DNA from: Panopea generosa
Taxonomy: Eukaryota; Mollusca; Bivalvia; Adapedonta; Hiatellidae
Length of the DNA stretch: 64,000 nt
Direction of reading: 5' to 3'
Assembly (NCBI GenBank): GCA_029582155.1
Contig: CM055896.1
Span: 3,087,501 to 3,151,500, forward strand
Of this stretch, positions 37,701 through 45,700 are shown in pieces. The position numbers and the translations under genes are program-made. Positions within the stretch are counted from its first letter, which is position 1; each line of letters opens with the position of its first letter. The notes under the pieces are model-generated. The model was not told the origin of the DNA and did not search any database. It saw only the letters and a program-made list of their open reading frames with translations.

Positions 37701-39614
37701 CTAATCGATGGCAGCATCCATGTGTCCTCTCCTCTTTGTTTGGCCAACTCCTTTCTTCGCTCGTCTTTATCATATTTTTCTTTAGTCTATCATAAAGAAT
37801 AAATGACATTTATAATAAGTATTTTGAGCATATAATAATATACATGTCAATGGTAAGTCCTTAAACAAAGATCCATTTTTTTTCAGAATTAAGGTTATTT
37901 TCATAAATTGACACCTGTGCAGTTGCTTACTCTTCTTGAAAAGAACAAGTGGAAATGAAGAGTATTGCTCAAGGGCACAATACTTCACATGGTTGGGGAT
38001 CAAACCCACAACCCTGGCCAGGGAAGTTGAGGAATGACCATGACCCTCTGTTTCTGGGTCAGATACTCTATCATGCACTCTAGTTTTTTAAGATATTGTA
38101 TTTGGTAACACTTTTTCATAACATCCATATATCTTTAAAAAATTACTGTCACTGTCTGGTACCCTAAATGTATATATGTAATGCTTGCTATTTTGAGGTT
38201 TAGAAGTGTCCAGGTAAATAAATTCAGTAATAGTAGTGACTGTTTGCTGTTACTGACCACCGCCTTGCTTTGGTAAAAATGGATATACTATGCGTGATTC
38301 CTAGTGTACTTAAACGCAAGGGGAACGAGAATGCTGTTATACTGATTTGTCTTAAAAGTAATGCTGTGATATATTTGTCAGCTTATAAATGGCTCAAGTC
38401 TTATAGAACTGAAGATCAACTCTGTGTTTAGATGTATAATTTATAACACCTTCTTCTTCCTGATAAGGTGCAGGCATCAATGCACCTGTAATACTATTAA
38501 ATCTTCAGATCGTAAATAAAGCTTTGAGCTTATATATGTGTAACAGGACGAAAAAATATGCAGCCAGTCTGGGACTCGAACCCGGGACCCTTCGCTTACA
38601 GGGCAAATGCTCTACCGTCTGAGCGAACCGAACCGCTTACATAAATATCTCTCCTAGTAGGTTACGTACACACTGTGACATATTCCCTCACAAATTTGGA
38701 ATTCGTCCCGAATTTCCATAGAGAACAGAGAATCATGTGAAATGTTTCTCGGAATATTATATCAGTCACAGTCCCTTGTTGGGCGCCAAATGTAACGGGA
38801 CGAGAAAATATGCAGCCAGTCTGGGACTCCAACCCGGGACCATTCGCTTACAGGGCGAATGCTCTTCCGTCTGAGCTAACGGAACCGCTTACATAAATTT
38901 CTCTCCTAGTAGGTTACGTACACACTGTGACATATGACCTCTCTGTTTGTCTTCTCAATAATAAATAATTGCAATAATTGAGATGGTATCAGGACATCTT
39001 GACCCCTGTACATCTCGATTACTAGATTGTAATAATAAACAATACATGTACTTGCATTTTTTCCGTGCTTTTCATATCGAACAGTGAAAATTACCTCTGC
39101 AGGAAAAGGGTATTAAATGTAAAGTGTAAAACAATGTAATGTAACTCTTTAAGCGTAATTGAAGTGCTCAATTATCAACTGACAAACCGATAATTGAATG
39201 AGGGGTTGAGATGTCATGGGGCCGAAATGTTTTAAGCAACTAGGGGTTGAGCAGTCAAGATGGATTAAATTTCTTAGAACTTCTACAGACGTGGCAGATA
39301 CAGTTTTCATAGACAGACTATTCCATATGTTCACTGTTCTCTGTGGTCTTGTTTTTTGATAATTCAAAGTGCAACATTCTTTGACATGTGAGCACCACGC
39401 ACACCCAGAAACCTACTTGCAACCTTTACAGCTGAAACAAAACTAGTCACAGAACCAATTGTGATAAAGTATCAATTTTAATAATGCTGATGTCGTATTA
39501 TATATATATGGTTTTAATCTTTACTTTTTCTAAAATAACATGACGAGCTTCTCTAACTTCCTGCCGTTTTCTCTCGATATCCCTTGAACTTTCAAAACTC
39601 ATGAAATTTGCCAT
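13712..39614 (-). CDS. CWF19L2: CWF19-like protein 2 (spliceosome / lariat turnover factor)
   Basis: Nuclear protein of late and disassembling spliceosomes; the yeast relatives (Cwf19/Drn1) help lariat debranching. Eighteen coding exons: 39614-39525, 37786-37676, 36833-36723, 36388-36290, 33317-33198, 31497-31285, 29821-29140, 28070-27916, 26886-26665, 25725-25648, 24078-24013, 23006-22892, 21766-21678, 20488-20372, 19209-19054, 16992-16912, 14944-14843, 13888-13712. All are GT-AG and phases join to 927 residues (human 894). Landmarks: [18 protein letters not shown] (about 40-57), Lys-rich exon 3, [12 protein letters not shown] then GLSWLRKSY in exon 6, an RS/RD-rich stretch in exon 7 (249-475), and [14 protein letters not shown] in exon 8. 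The C-terminal Cwf19 domains hold EKCNFCF (697-703), [13 protein letters not shown] (728-740), [26 protein letters not shown] and KPHDWTQ. Upstream in-frame ATGs would overlap EXOSC9 exon 1; ATG 39614 fits the family. Confidence 0.95.
13990..14160 (-). mobile_element. SINE family A, 3' part
   Basis: Reverse of the family A tail and body (TTTCAACACATTTCAGGTTA, GTAGAACCACCATCCTTCG). It is followed to about 14275 by the head of a family D SINE in the same orientation. Confidence 0.6.
14711..14792 (-). mobile_element. piggyBac-like MITE fragment
   Basis: TTAACCCTTACTTCATATAG followed by repeated GACACCTTTGGACACCT-type blocks and AAGGCTTTTGATACC. This is the right half of the element seen whole at 45431-45663. 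Confidence 0.65.
15180..15455 (+). mobile_element. SINE family B
   Basis: Head GCTCAGTAGGTAGCATGTCT, B box GGGTTCGAATCCACG, GTACTGGTTAACCTTCCAGG and tail CTCGATGGCATAAAAATGAT. One of the best preserved copies. Confidence 0.85.
16257..16535 (+). mobile_element. SINE family B
   Basis: Head CCCAGCTAGCTCAGTCAGTA, B box AAGTTTGAATCCCC, TAGTACTGGTTATTTAGCCT. Diverged tail. Confidence 0.7.
16640..16880 (+). mobile_element. SINE family B, 5'-truncated
   Basis: Starts inside the head (CAATCCAGGGGTCATGAGTT) and continues to CTCGATGGCATAAAAATGAC and ATATTCAAAC. It ends 32 bp from CWF19L2 exon 16. Confidence 0.75.
17037..17215 (+). mobile_element. tRNA-derived SINE, family D
   Basis: Head GTGTAATGGATAGTGTTGGC, degenerate B box, GTACTGGTTCTACCCAGGAA, CTGAGCTTTCATCGCAAGCA and TTAAAATAAATTAG at the end. 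Other copies: 17400-17580, 22192-22385, 30605-30785, 47173-47343, 50565-50708, 51728-51890. Confidence 0.75.
17400..17580 (-). mobile_element. SINE family D
   Basis: Reverse copy: TTTTAGCTCAATTGCAAAGA, GGTGGAACCAGTACTGACTG, CATGACCTCTGGTGTAAACA, GCCAATACTCCACCAC. Confidence 0.7.
18344..18521 (-). mobile_element. Pogo-like MITE, whole
   Basis: 178 bp, from CAGTCAAACCTGTCTTAAGC to CACAGGTTTGACTG. Inverted ends of about 19 bp; TA follows on the right. The reverse of the 9946 copy. Confidence 0.85.
18803..18977 (-). mobile_element. SINE family A
   Basis: Poly-T start, CTTCAACACATTTCAGGTTA, AGTAGAACCACCGTTCTTCT and a decayed head ending GAAGGACCCC. Confidence 0.65.
20047..20325 (-). mobile_element. 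SINE family C
   Basis: TTGTTGCATGGTGTTTTACG at the tail, GGGCTGACCAGACCTAGAAC, AGCGAGGAAGCTTCCAGTAC, head GACCTTCCGCATGTGAGGCG. It ends about 50 bp before the CWF19L2 exon 14 donor. Confidence 0.75.
20644..20708 (+). mobile_element. SINE family A, head only
   Basis: GGGTCCTCCGTGGCCAAGTG to CTTACCTCTCAATGCTAAG, then unrelated sequence. Confidence 0.65.
20794..20970 (-). mobile_element. Pogo-like MITE, whole
   Basis: 177 bp, CAATCAAACCTGTCTTAAGC to CACAGGTTTTACTG, flanked by TA on both sides (20792-20793 and 20971-20972). It directly abuts the next MITE. Confidence 0.85.
20975..21534. mobile_element. MITE with AGTCTCACTACACA ends and TAAA/TTAA target
   Basis: 560 bp with inverted ends AGTCTCACTACACA and TGTGTAGTGAGACC, flanked by TAAA on both sides (20971-20974, 21535-21538). 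The right end is a tandem triplication of 47 bp (21390-21534). A 197-bp relative with exact TTAA flanks lies at 48471-48667, and the interior is shared with 41765-42125. Confidence 0.75.
21808..22054 (-). mobile_element. SINE family A, nearly whole
   Basis: Poly-T start, TTTCAACACATTTTAGGTTA, AGTAGAACCATCGTCCTTCT, B box inverse GGACTTGAACCTATGACC, A box inverse CGCCTTAGACCACTCGGCC, GAGGACCCC. Confidence 0.85.
22192..22385 (+). mobile_element. SINE family D
   Basis: GTAATGTAATGGATAGTGTT, B box GGGTTCGATCCACAG, GTACTGGTTCTACCCATGAA, CTGAACTTTCATCACAATTA and TTAGTATAAC at the end. Confidence 0.8.
22415..22640 (-). mobile_element. SINE family B, head decayed
   Basis: ATATTTAGAGCCATTTTCAT, GGGCTAACAGACAATCAGTT, CACTTGAATCAGCGGTGAAA, CATGGAGACTGTGACTGGGC. 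Confidence 0.75.
22714..22819. repeat. Near-perfect 35-bp hairpin in CWF19L2 intron 12
   Basis: Left arm 22714-22748 begins CACAGGGGCTAGTGACAATA. Right arm 22784-22819 is its inverse, with one or two mismatches. The 35-bp loop contains a third, direct partial copy of the arm. It lies 73 bp downstream of the exon 12 donor on the transcript. Confidence 0.8.
23034..23211 (+). mobile_element. Pogo-like MITE, whole
   Basis: 178 bp, CAGTCAAATCTGTGTAAGTG to GACAGGTCTGACTG. Its left end is only 28 bp upstream (transcript sense) of CWF19L2 exon 12. Confidence 0.85.
23750..23968 (+). mobile_element. SINE family A, diverged
   Basis: GGTTCCTCATTGGCAAAGTT head, B box GGTTCGAGTCC, GGTTCGACTCGAGATTCATT body, TGACAATGGCAATTAATTCC tail. 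Confidence 0.6.
24283..24455 (+). mobile_element. SINE family B, 3'-truncated
   Basis: GGTCCGATTAGCTCTGTTG head, B box GAGTTTGAATCCCC, CTCACTGCTGATTAAAGTGG, stopping at TTACTTGCGGAGATAAGTTA where another repeat begins. Confidence 0.75.
24465..25440 (+). repeat. Unclassified interspersed repeat with internal ~150-bp units
   Basis: Starts AACAAGAGCTGCCGGAGGGA and ends in GACGGATGGACAGACAGACA and CACAAAGCGGGGGCC. Three to four diverged internal units share TTTAACCAGAATTTCTA, CAAGGGCAATAATTTGCAT and GCAAGAGTTATCCAACTTA. Partial relatives lie near 61000-61190 and 62960-63260. It has no coding frame; probably a non-autonomous DNA element. Confidence 0.55.
25690..26060 (-). repeat. 74-bp tandem repeat copying the CWF19L2 exon 10 acceptor
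   Basis: The first unit overlaps the true exon 10 (3' splice site at 25726/25725). Two further near-identical units (25764-25837, 25838-25911) and two to three diverged ones follow. Each carries the exon start (codons for [11 protein letters not shown]), the acceptor TATTACAG and the upstream intron. The copies lie upstream of the real exon in transcript sense, so they are decoy acceptors. Confidence 0.9.
26065..26243 (+). mobile_element. Pogo-like MITE, whole
   Basis: 179 bp after TA, CAGTAAAACCTGTGTAAGCA to GACAGGTTTAACTG. It lies just beyond the 74-bp array. Confidence 0.8.
26357..26560 (+). mobile_element. SINE family C
   Basis: Head ATGTTCTAGTGGTACAGCGT, B box GGGTTCGATCCCC, GAAGCTTCCTCACTTGATGT, CTAGTCTGGTCAGCCCATTG. 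The tail is lost after the GTGACTTAGTGGGGTATAAT block. Confidence 0.8.
27621..27799 (+). mobile_element. SINE family A with internal deletion
   Basis: Head GGGTCCTCTGTGGCCAAGTG joins CACTAAAGTTTGCCATTTAC, skipping the B box. The tail is GTGTTGAAAATGGTGTGAAA. Confidence 0.75.
28690..28770 (-). mobile_element. SINE family D, head fragment
   Basis: CACAACCTCTTGTGTTAGTG and GCCAACACTCCATCCACTGA are the reverse of the family D head. Confidence 0.5.
30257..30515 (+). mobile_element. SINE family A, nearly whole
   Basis: ATGGTCCTCCATGGCCGAGT head, B box TAGGTTCGAGTCACG, CTCAGTCTGAGATCTTCCTC, AAACTGGATATGCCAAATAT and GTGTTGAAATGGCATTAAAC. Confidence 0.85.
30605..30785 (-). mobile_element. SINE family D
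   Basis: TTATTTTAGCTTGATTGTGA, CTTCCTAGATAGAAGCAGTA, AACATCTAGCGTGAACTTTC, CAACACTATCCGC. Confidence 0.65.
30985..31195 (-). mobile_element. SINE family E
   Basis: TATTTTACATCGATTGTGAA, GTAGAACCAGTACTGAAATA, TCTTGCTCAAGGACACCACA, B box inverse GATCGAACCAACGACC, A box inverse CTCTACCATAGGACCACATG. It ends about 90 bp before the CWF19L2 exon 6 donor. Confidence 0.7.
31836..31945. repeat. Foldback sequence in CWF19L2 intron 5
   Basis: Left arm TGCGCATGCGAGAAACAAAT and right arm ATTGTTTCTCGGCTGCGCGC pair as an imperfect hairpin of about 30 bp with a roughly 45-bp AT-rich loop. No terminal repeat or target duplication found. Confidence 0.6.
32136..32307. mobile_element. MITE with ~40-bp inverted ends (GGGCTGTTCCATTTAAAC)
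   Basis: 172 bp. The left end GGGCTGTTCCATTTAAACAT continues to CCCACCCATG. The right end is the inverse (CATGGGTGGG ... TTTAAATTGAATAGCCC). Confidence 0.75.
32970..33035 (+). mobile_element. tRNA-like SINE head fragment
   Basis: CTCGTTAGCTAAGTGGTTAG resembles an A box and GTGGGTTCTATCC a degenerate B box. No acceptor stem can be formed, so it is not called a tRNA gene. Confidence 0.4.
33311..34850 (-). repeat. 96-bp minisatellite copying the CWF19L2 exon 5 acceptor
   Basis: About 16 units; those between 33320 and 34100 are exactly 96 bp, while the later ones are shorter and more diverged. The first unit overlaps true exon 5 at 33317. On the minus strand each unit reads CATTGTAG, then AGGGACAGTTGGATGA, then an exon-like stretch comparable to [20 protein letters not shown], then intron-like sequence. 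The units farthest from the exon (34500-34800) resemble the exon most. All lie upstream of the real acceptor in transcript sense. Confidence 0.93.
34940..36170. repeat. ~63-bp minisatellite with higher-order structure
   Basis: About 20 units of AATGATTACACACACAATAC + AGAATGTAAGATG + variable + ACACAATGTGTAAAATGACT. A truncated unit (ACAACAATGTGTAAAATGTC) recurs at 35400, 35695 and 36050 with the same neighbours, showing block duplication of several units at once. Periods divisible by three leave long antisense frames rich in Cys, His, Ile and Val. These have no family match I recognise and are not called genes. Confidence 0.92.
36465..36560 (-). mobile_element. SINE family A, head fragment
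   Basis: Reverse of TAAAGCGCTGCCATCTAATG and B box GTGGGTTTGAACCC. Body missing. Confidence 0.45.
36858..36973. mobile_element. MITE, AGGCCATAATAAATTAATTG ends
   Basis: 116 bp. The left end AGGCCATAATAAATTAATTG continues to CTAGATTATC. The right end is its inverse (CTAGCAATTAATTTATAATG GCCT). It lies about 25 bp upstream (transcript sense) of CWF19L2 exon 3. Confidence 0.75.
37915..38085 (-). mobile_element. SINE family E
   Basis: TGCTCAAGGGCACAATACTT, B box inverse GATCAAACCCACAACCC, CAGATACTCTATCATGCACT. Confidence 0.55.
38539..38932 (-). mobile_element. TRIM-like small LTR element with tRNA-like LTRs
   Basis: 394 bp fossil: two 142-bp direct repeats (38539-38680 and 38791-38932) flank a 110-bp non-coding interior. 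Each repeat runs TG...CA with TGT-AC/GT-ACA ends. A 4-bp target duplication TATG lies at 38535-38538 and 38933-38936. On the minus strand the interior starts just after the LTR with TTTGGCGCCCAACAAGGGAC, which resembles a tRNA-Lys-type primer site. Each LTR contains a cloverleaf-like sequence (A box TAGCTCAGACGG, loop CCTGTAA between GCGAAT-type stems, B box GGTTCGAGTCC in one copy). The LTRs differ at about nine sites (roughly 94% identity), so it is moderately old. There is no gag or pol, as normal for TRIMs. Confidence 0.85.
39149..39370 (-). mobile_element. LINE 3' end fragment (RT C-terminal tail)
   Basis: A 72-codon minus-strand frame contains [20 protein letters not shown], matching the conserved R-x-x-N-x-W-N-x-L-P...V-x-A-x-S-x-x-x-F motif at the C-terminus of CR1/Jockey-like reverse transcriptases. 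Nothing upstream of it is kept. Family assignment is by motif recognition only. Confidence 0.5.
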
Positions 39615-39799
39615 TTTTGTCTCAAGAGTTGCCCAGTTTATTAAACGCTTGCTCCACAATTCAAATGTCAATTGAACTATTTTGATTCGTTTGACTAACC
39701 TAGACTTTTCATTCGGATACTTTTTGTTTTTATTCATCTTTGTAAACACATGCAACACAAATTCATTTTCACGATTATACTTTAAACAAATATAAGGAA
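39615..39799. promoter_or_regulatory. Bidirectional promoter, CWF19L2 / EXOSC9
   Basis: Only 185 bp separate the two start codons (39614 minus, 39800 plus). Both genes must start within or across this stretch, so the 5' UTRs are very short or overlap the opposite gene. No TATA box in a sensible place; CpG-containing stretches occur. Inference from geometry. Confidence 0.6.
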
Positions 39800-42700
39800 A
39801 TGAGGGAGACACCGCTGTCCAATTGTGAAAGAGAGTTTATAAAACAAGCGATTGCAGGAAAAAGAGTAAGCCATTGATTAAAACTGGCGTTCTGAATATC
39901 TAAATATTTCGACACAAACAAATTTGCTATGTAGATCCAGTTTCCTTTTATTCCTTACTAGTATGCTGGTTTGTTTTTCAATGACAGTAAAAAATAGTCT
40001 GTCAATTAAATCTTGCATCTCCGGACTATATGTTGATGAAACAGCACAAGAAGGATTCATAATTTGCAAATTATTTATTCAGGTCCTACTTAATGCCACT
40101 AAGGCCCACAAAGAACTACTAAGGAGTTCAAAGACGGCACTAAGGACTACTAACAGGTTCAAAGGGGGCACTAAGGACTACTTAGGGGTTCAAAGGGGTC
40201 ACTAGGGGGTTTCATATTACGATTAGGATTGTCAGTTAGCTACTATGGACACATATTAAATTATTTGAATTATGACACGTCATTAATCAGCTGGATACAG
40301 ATAGAAACCCATCATATTCATAAGTTTCTTCTGGTTCATTTAAGCATGCTTGGTGTATAGTACCATATGAACGATAGTTAGTATTTTTAGTTGGCCAGTC
40401 CTGGAAGTCAAACCCAAGACTAGAAGTCTCATGCTCTATAGAAGGATTCATAATCTGCATGTAACAAATACCCCCCCCCCCCCCCCCCCCCCCCAACACA
40501 CACACCCACCCCTCACACACAAAAGAGAAAGAAAAAAATTCAATTGAAAAAAAAACAAAACATTTTTTTTATTGGGAAGTAGCCGGATATTGACCTCTGT
40601 TTAATAAGGTAAAAAAAGCCTGCTCTACATTGTAAAATTTCAAAGTAAAAAAGTGTCGCCTGTACAGTGTTTGAATCAACAATCCACCAAACACAACTTG
40701 TGTTTTACCAATTGACACTGAAAGAATCTGTACTATAATCACTACCATACACTATTCTGTATTTACATAAGTCTTGCTATGAATGGGAAAACATTTTATT
40801 ATTTTTTTGCCCTGCTTAAGCGTATATTTATCTTACTCCAGAGAATTGATGGAAGACAAGCATTTGATTATCGTAAGCTGAAAATACAGTTTGGGGTGGA
40901 CAGAGGATGCTGCCAAGTGGAACTTGGGGACACAAGGTAAATCTTTACCTTTATTTTGTTTTCAAAAATTTCTGTACCTTACTATGTATGATATCTGAAT
41001 CAGTCCTTGGTAAATTTAAAAAGTACAGAGATATTTTACATGCATTTGGCGTGGCACTCTCTGAGCATGGGACTGATGACTTTGCATCCCTCCCCGAAGA
41101 ATAGGGTACTTTTACAGCCCCTTGTCAAAATAAGATTCTGCAGGAGTGCATTTGAAAATTGTCAGACATGACATACTGGAAATCAAATTGGGTGCCCTTA
41201 AAGCAGGTATGATATGTTAACCATTTATGATAAACCACATAATTTATTCTTGTGCACAACACAAAGGCAGAGTCATACATTTATGAAGAAAAGAAACTGT
41301 ATCTGTATAGATATCAGTAATACCAGTTCTCACATACTGGTTAAGGTAATAAAAAAAAAATTTAAATTCGTCACAACTGAAAAAATCCATATATGGATGC
41401 CAGACAGACACATAATACATGCAGCAATAATACATTTGGAAATTGTTACAGGGTGATGGCGCAGGTTTCCTGCCAAATTGTGGAGCCAAAACAAGCTCGA
41501 CCATCAGATGGCACACTGTACATAAACGTGGAGTTATCTCCCATGGCGTGTCCTAGTTTTGAAGCTGGCAGGTAATATAAATATGGCAACAAAGCAACAT
41601 AATAATTATTGAAAATTATAAAACAAGGCCTATTATTAGAAATTAGATAAAATTACTTATCTAAAAATTGTGGTTTTAAACAGATTTATGTAAAATCAAC
41701 CGATGTCGTAATAAACTACATTGTAAATTAACTACACAAATCCTATGTACCCGGTAATTTGGTTTGGTTTTTCAAAATGATTTGTTTGTGATTTTTTGCT
41801 GCAGATGAGTAAAGCAAAATCTGACATAGCATATAAGTATGCAATAAGACATTTTGGTTTTAAAAAAGGGACTTTTATAGGATTTTAACAGATACATATA
41901 TTTATGAGCATTTGAGGACTTCTTTTTTTAGAAAATCATAGGCTGTCTCTGCACTGCACTGTCTTTAAAAATGCACCAAGCTGGTCAACCTACCAGTTAT
42001 TGTGCATTTTTATGTGGGGCTACATTCCTGCTTTGAACAAAAAATCCTTTAAAAAATATCTGTGTACTATTATTTTTATCATGGAAATCTCAGACCTTAT
42101 TTTATATAGAATGAGAACAATGTTGTAAGCTTAATTAATAAATTGATTATGCAATTAACTTTTAAATTATATTTCAGATTGTCAGACTTTGGTGTTGAAA
42201 TAAACAGATTATTAGAGCGGTGCCTGAAGGAGTCGAGGTGTTTGGATACTGAATCTCTGTGTATTGTGGCAGGAGAAAAGGTTAACGTTTAAATATCAAA
42301 CATAATGAATAATATTAAATGTATAATATATAAAACGTTTCTATGTGTCACCTTGCTGCATCCAGTAACTAGGTTCAAATTTTATTCTGGGGTGGTTTCA
42401 GTACACATCTTAAGTTGAGATATATATCCTTTCAGTAACTTGAGTGCATATCCACTCTTCACCAAATTTCTCACAATGTTCATTTTTAAATTATAAAGGC
42501 CAAGTTCAATGAGCACAATAAGTCCAATTACACAAGTTACTGTGGAGTAATGGTCCTTAATTATTACAGATTGGCGTAATTGGTGATGTCCCATCTCTAA
42601 CTTACTTACCAGTGTTATCCAACCTTCCCAAGACTTTCTCACAATGTTTGTAAAAATTGGTGGAAATATTCTTTGTCCAAGTTAAATAACCAATATGAAT

Positions 42701-45700
42701 GTAAAGGTAAAGTCTACTCCCAAACTTTAGTACATGTGTATCTAATTATATTCTAGTCTTCACTATACTAGCTCACATTTTTTATTGGAAACATATTTTG
42801 TTTAATCATGATAACTCTTCTTGTATCAACTTTCTACTAAGATATATAATTATAAATGCTCATGTGCAGGTATGGGAGGTGCGTGTTGATGTCCATGTTC
42901 TGAATCACGATGGTAACCTAGTGGACAGCTGTAGCATCGCTGCTATATCAGCACTCGCACATTTCAGGTGAGTTACTATGCCTTGTTAGTTAGTTAGAGA
43001 AACTCTGTTTTGGGTCATTTCAAACAATGCTGATGATGAAAAGAATTGTGTACGTATTAATCTCATCCCTGAGTTTGTTTTTACATATTCTCACACCCGA
43101 TCAGCCTCTTCAGTTGTTTAGCTGTTCCCCATTCAGCTGTCAATCAACCAATCATAGTAATACTATTACCACAGTGAATGTTTGTTTATATCAATTCATT
43201 TGGCTGGCTGTTCCCAGAAATTTCCACCATAAACTTGAAATTATTGCAAAGACGGTGTCTCTGACGATTTTAGAAAATTAATAATTAGATTCATTCAAAT
43301 ATCAAAATGAATAGTTGAAATAATATAATGTAAGTACCGGTAGCAGTGTGGTCAATGAGATGTTCCAAAATGACTGTTTTGCAGCGGGAACTTCGGGTTT
43401 CAGGATTCTCAGTTTCTATTGGCTGTTCATCATGCTGGAGTTTTGTTACCTCTGGCTCTTGAACTTCAAAACAGAAAGGTCATAGCAGTGCATGGAAGTT
43501 GCCGATTTTGTTAGTTAACGATTGTTTGAGAAATGTCGTAGACGTTTGAAACTCTATCTTGTTGCAAGGTGTAGTGAGCACAAGATATTTAAAACATTGG
43601 TTAAATGTAGGTAATGGATAAAACATCTTACTTCTATGAGGATGAATATGTCAATTGATGAAGTATATTGATACAACTGAAAGGTTGATCAGTTACCCAT
43701 CACCAGTAGTTTTATTCGACATCAACCATGGCTATGTGTTATGTCATTGAGCCACTTTATCTGATTATGCTAAATACTGATTCTATCAACGAAGACTTCA
43801 AGTGTTATTTGTCGAAGTTTTAAGAACTTATTTCACAACTGATGTCAAATGAATAAGTTTAATACAAAACAGTAGTTTTACTTTTTTAACATTTTACTCA
43901 GTAACTGATGCTACTTTTTATCATATATGTAATGTTTATAATTTTCAGTTTAAATAGTTAATGCCAGATTCATCATTATCTAATACATGTACCATACCTA
44001 TGTACAGGTACACTGTACATGTAATGTAACCCCATCCCTGTATAGTTGAAAGCATTACTTATAAAGTAGTTTATTCTGTTTCCCATCTCACATAGCCATC
44101 AGCTTTATACTTAATAACAGAATTGTTACATTTATTCAGGAGACCAGATGTGACAGTATCCGGAGATGAAATTACAATTGTAAGTACCTGTTGCCTGAAA
44201 GTACAAATATTTGGAATGTTGTGTTTTAAAACTTCATAGTTAACTGATTACTGTACTATCTTAATGAGATACGTAATTGTGTAGTACAAAAAAATATATG
44301 TTTATATCTTGTGTATATTTATACAAACATAATAGGGTCTTCTGTGGCCGAGTGGCCTAAGGTGCCATCTCAAGATCACTTACCCCTCACAGCTAAGGAC
44401 ATAGGTTTGAGTCCTTCTAGCTTCAAAAACTTTATGTTAGAAAGATTGCCAGTTACTTGTACGAGGATGTCGGTTATACTCAGATTCAGTCTGAGGTCCT
44501 CCTTCACCAGTAAAACTGGAAATGCCACATATAACCTGAAATGTGTTAAAAATGGCGTTAAATTCCATTAAAAAAAATATCAACATATTTCACTTGATTT
44601 ATCGAAAAAAACGTAGTCACTTAATGACAGACCTACATAAAAGTGATAAATACATAAATATGCTGTTTATGATAATGTATCAACAAGTCTGTTTTTTTTT
44701 AAAAAAAAAAAGAAGAGAATTCATGGGTATTCCCTCCTAGAATACAAATGATAAAGTTGCACATGCTAGGTCCAATGAAGGAGCTGTGTCACAAAAACAG
44801 GATCTTACATGGGTGATTATTTATTATTGAATTTATTAAACAAGTTGGCAAAAAAACATTATGTTAGGCTCTTGCAGAGTATTACTGGTATATCATTTTT
44901 CCCAACAAATTTAATAGATTAAATAATAAATGTGCACAAATGTAACATTTGTTTTATCACATAACTCAGAAAAATGGTAAATTTACCATTTATGAAATAC
45001 ATCACCTCTATCAGGAATGAGAATAAATTGGACACATTAGTTTCCTTCAGTCTATGTGTGACGTTACATTTCAAAATAACACCATATTACCAAGACAAAT
45101 TGACGTCATTTATATATTTGGGCATGTCGGAAAGTACTCTGTTATCTAAGTATGAGAGTCGAGTTATGTGGAAAATGATGAGTGAGGACTTGGAAGTTAT
45201 ATTACACTCAGTTAATATTAAAAACATGTCATGTGATTATAACACTCCTGCATCGTAAATTATGTGATAAATATAAATATTTAATGTTTAATTACATTGT
45301 ATTTCTAACCAGCATCCCATTGAAGAGAGGGACCCAGTACCCCTGAGTGTTCATCATATGCCCATATGTGTATCATTTGCTTTCTTCGAACAAGGGTAGG
45401 AAATAAAAAGTTCTCTTTCTTGTTTTTAAGTTAACCCTTTATTCTATAGATATCCTTTTTCCTGCACCAATCATAGAAGACCTTTGAAAACAGTGCAGGA
45501 AGAGTCGTTATGAGCAATCTGAACACTTCCTGCACTGTTTTCCACTCTGTCAGTTAATATAAACATAATTCACCCAATAATTCAAAAGCCTTCTATATTA
45601 GAGGTGTCCAAAGGCGTCTATATTAGAGGTGTCCAAAGGCGTCTATATGAAGTAAAGGGTTAAATCATTGTTAGAATATAATTTATATCATGTAATAAAT

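Noticed and set aside
39615-39812. Longer N-terminus for CWF19L2 from the ATG at 39812
   Set aside because: It would read antisense through EXOSC9 exon 1, and the added residues do not resemble any CWF19L2.
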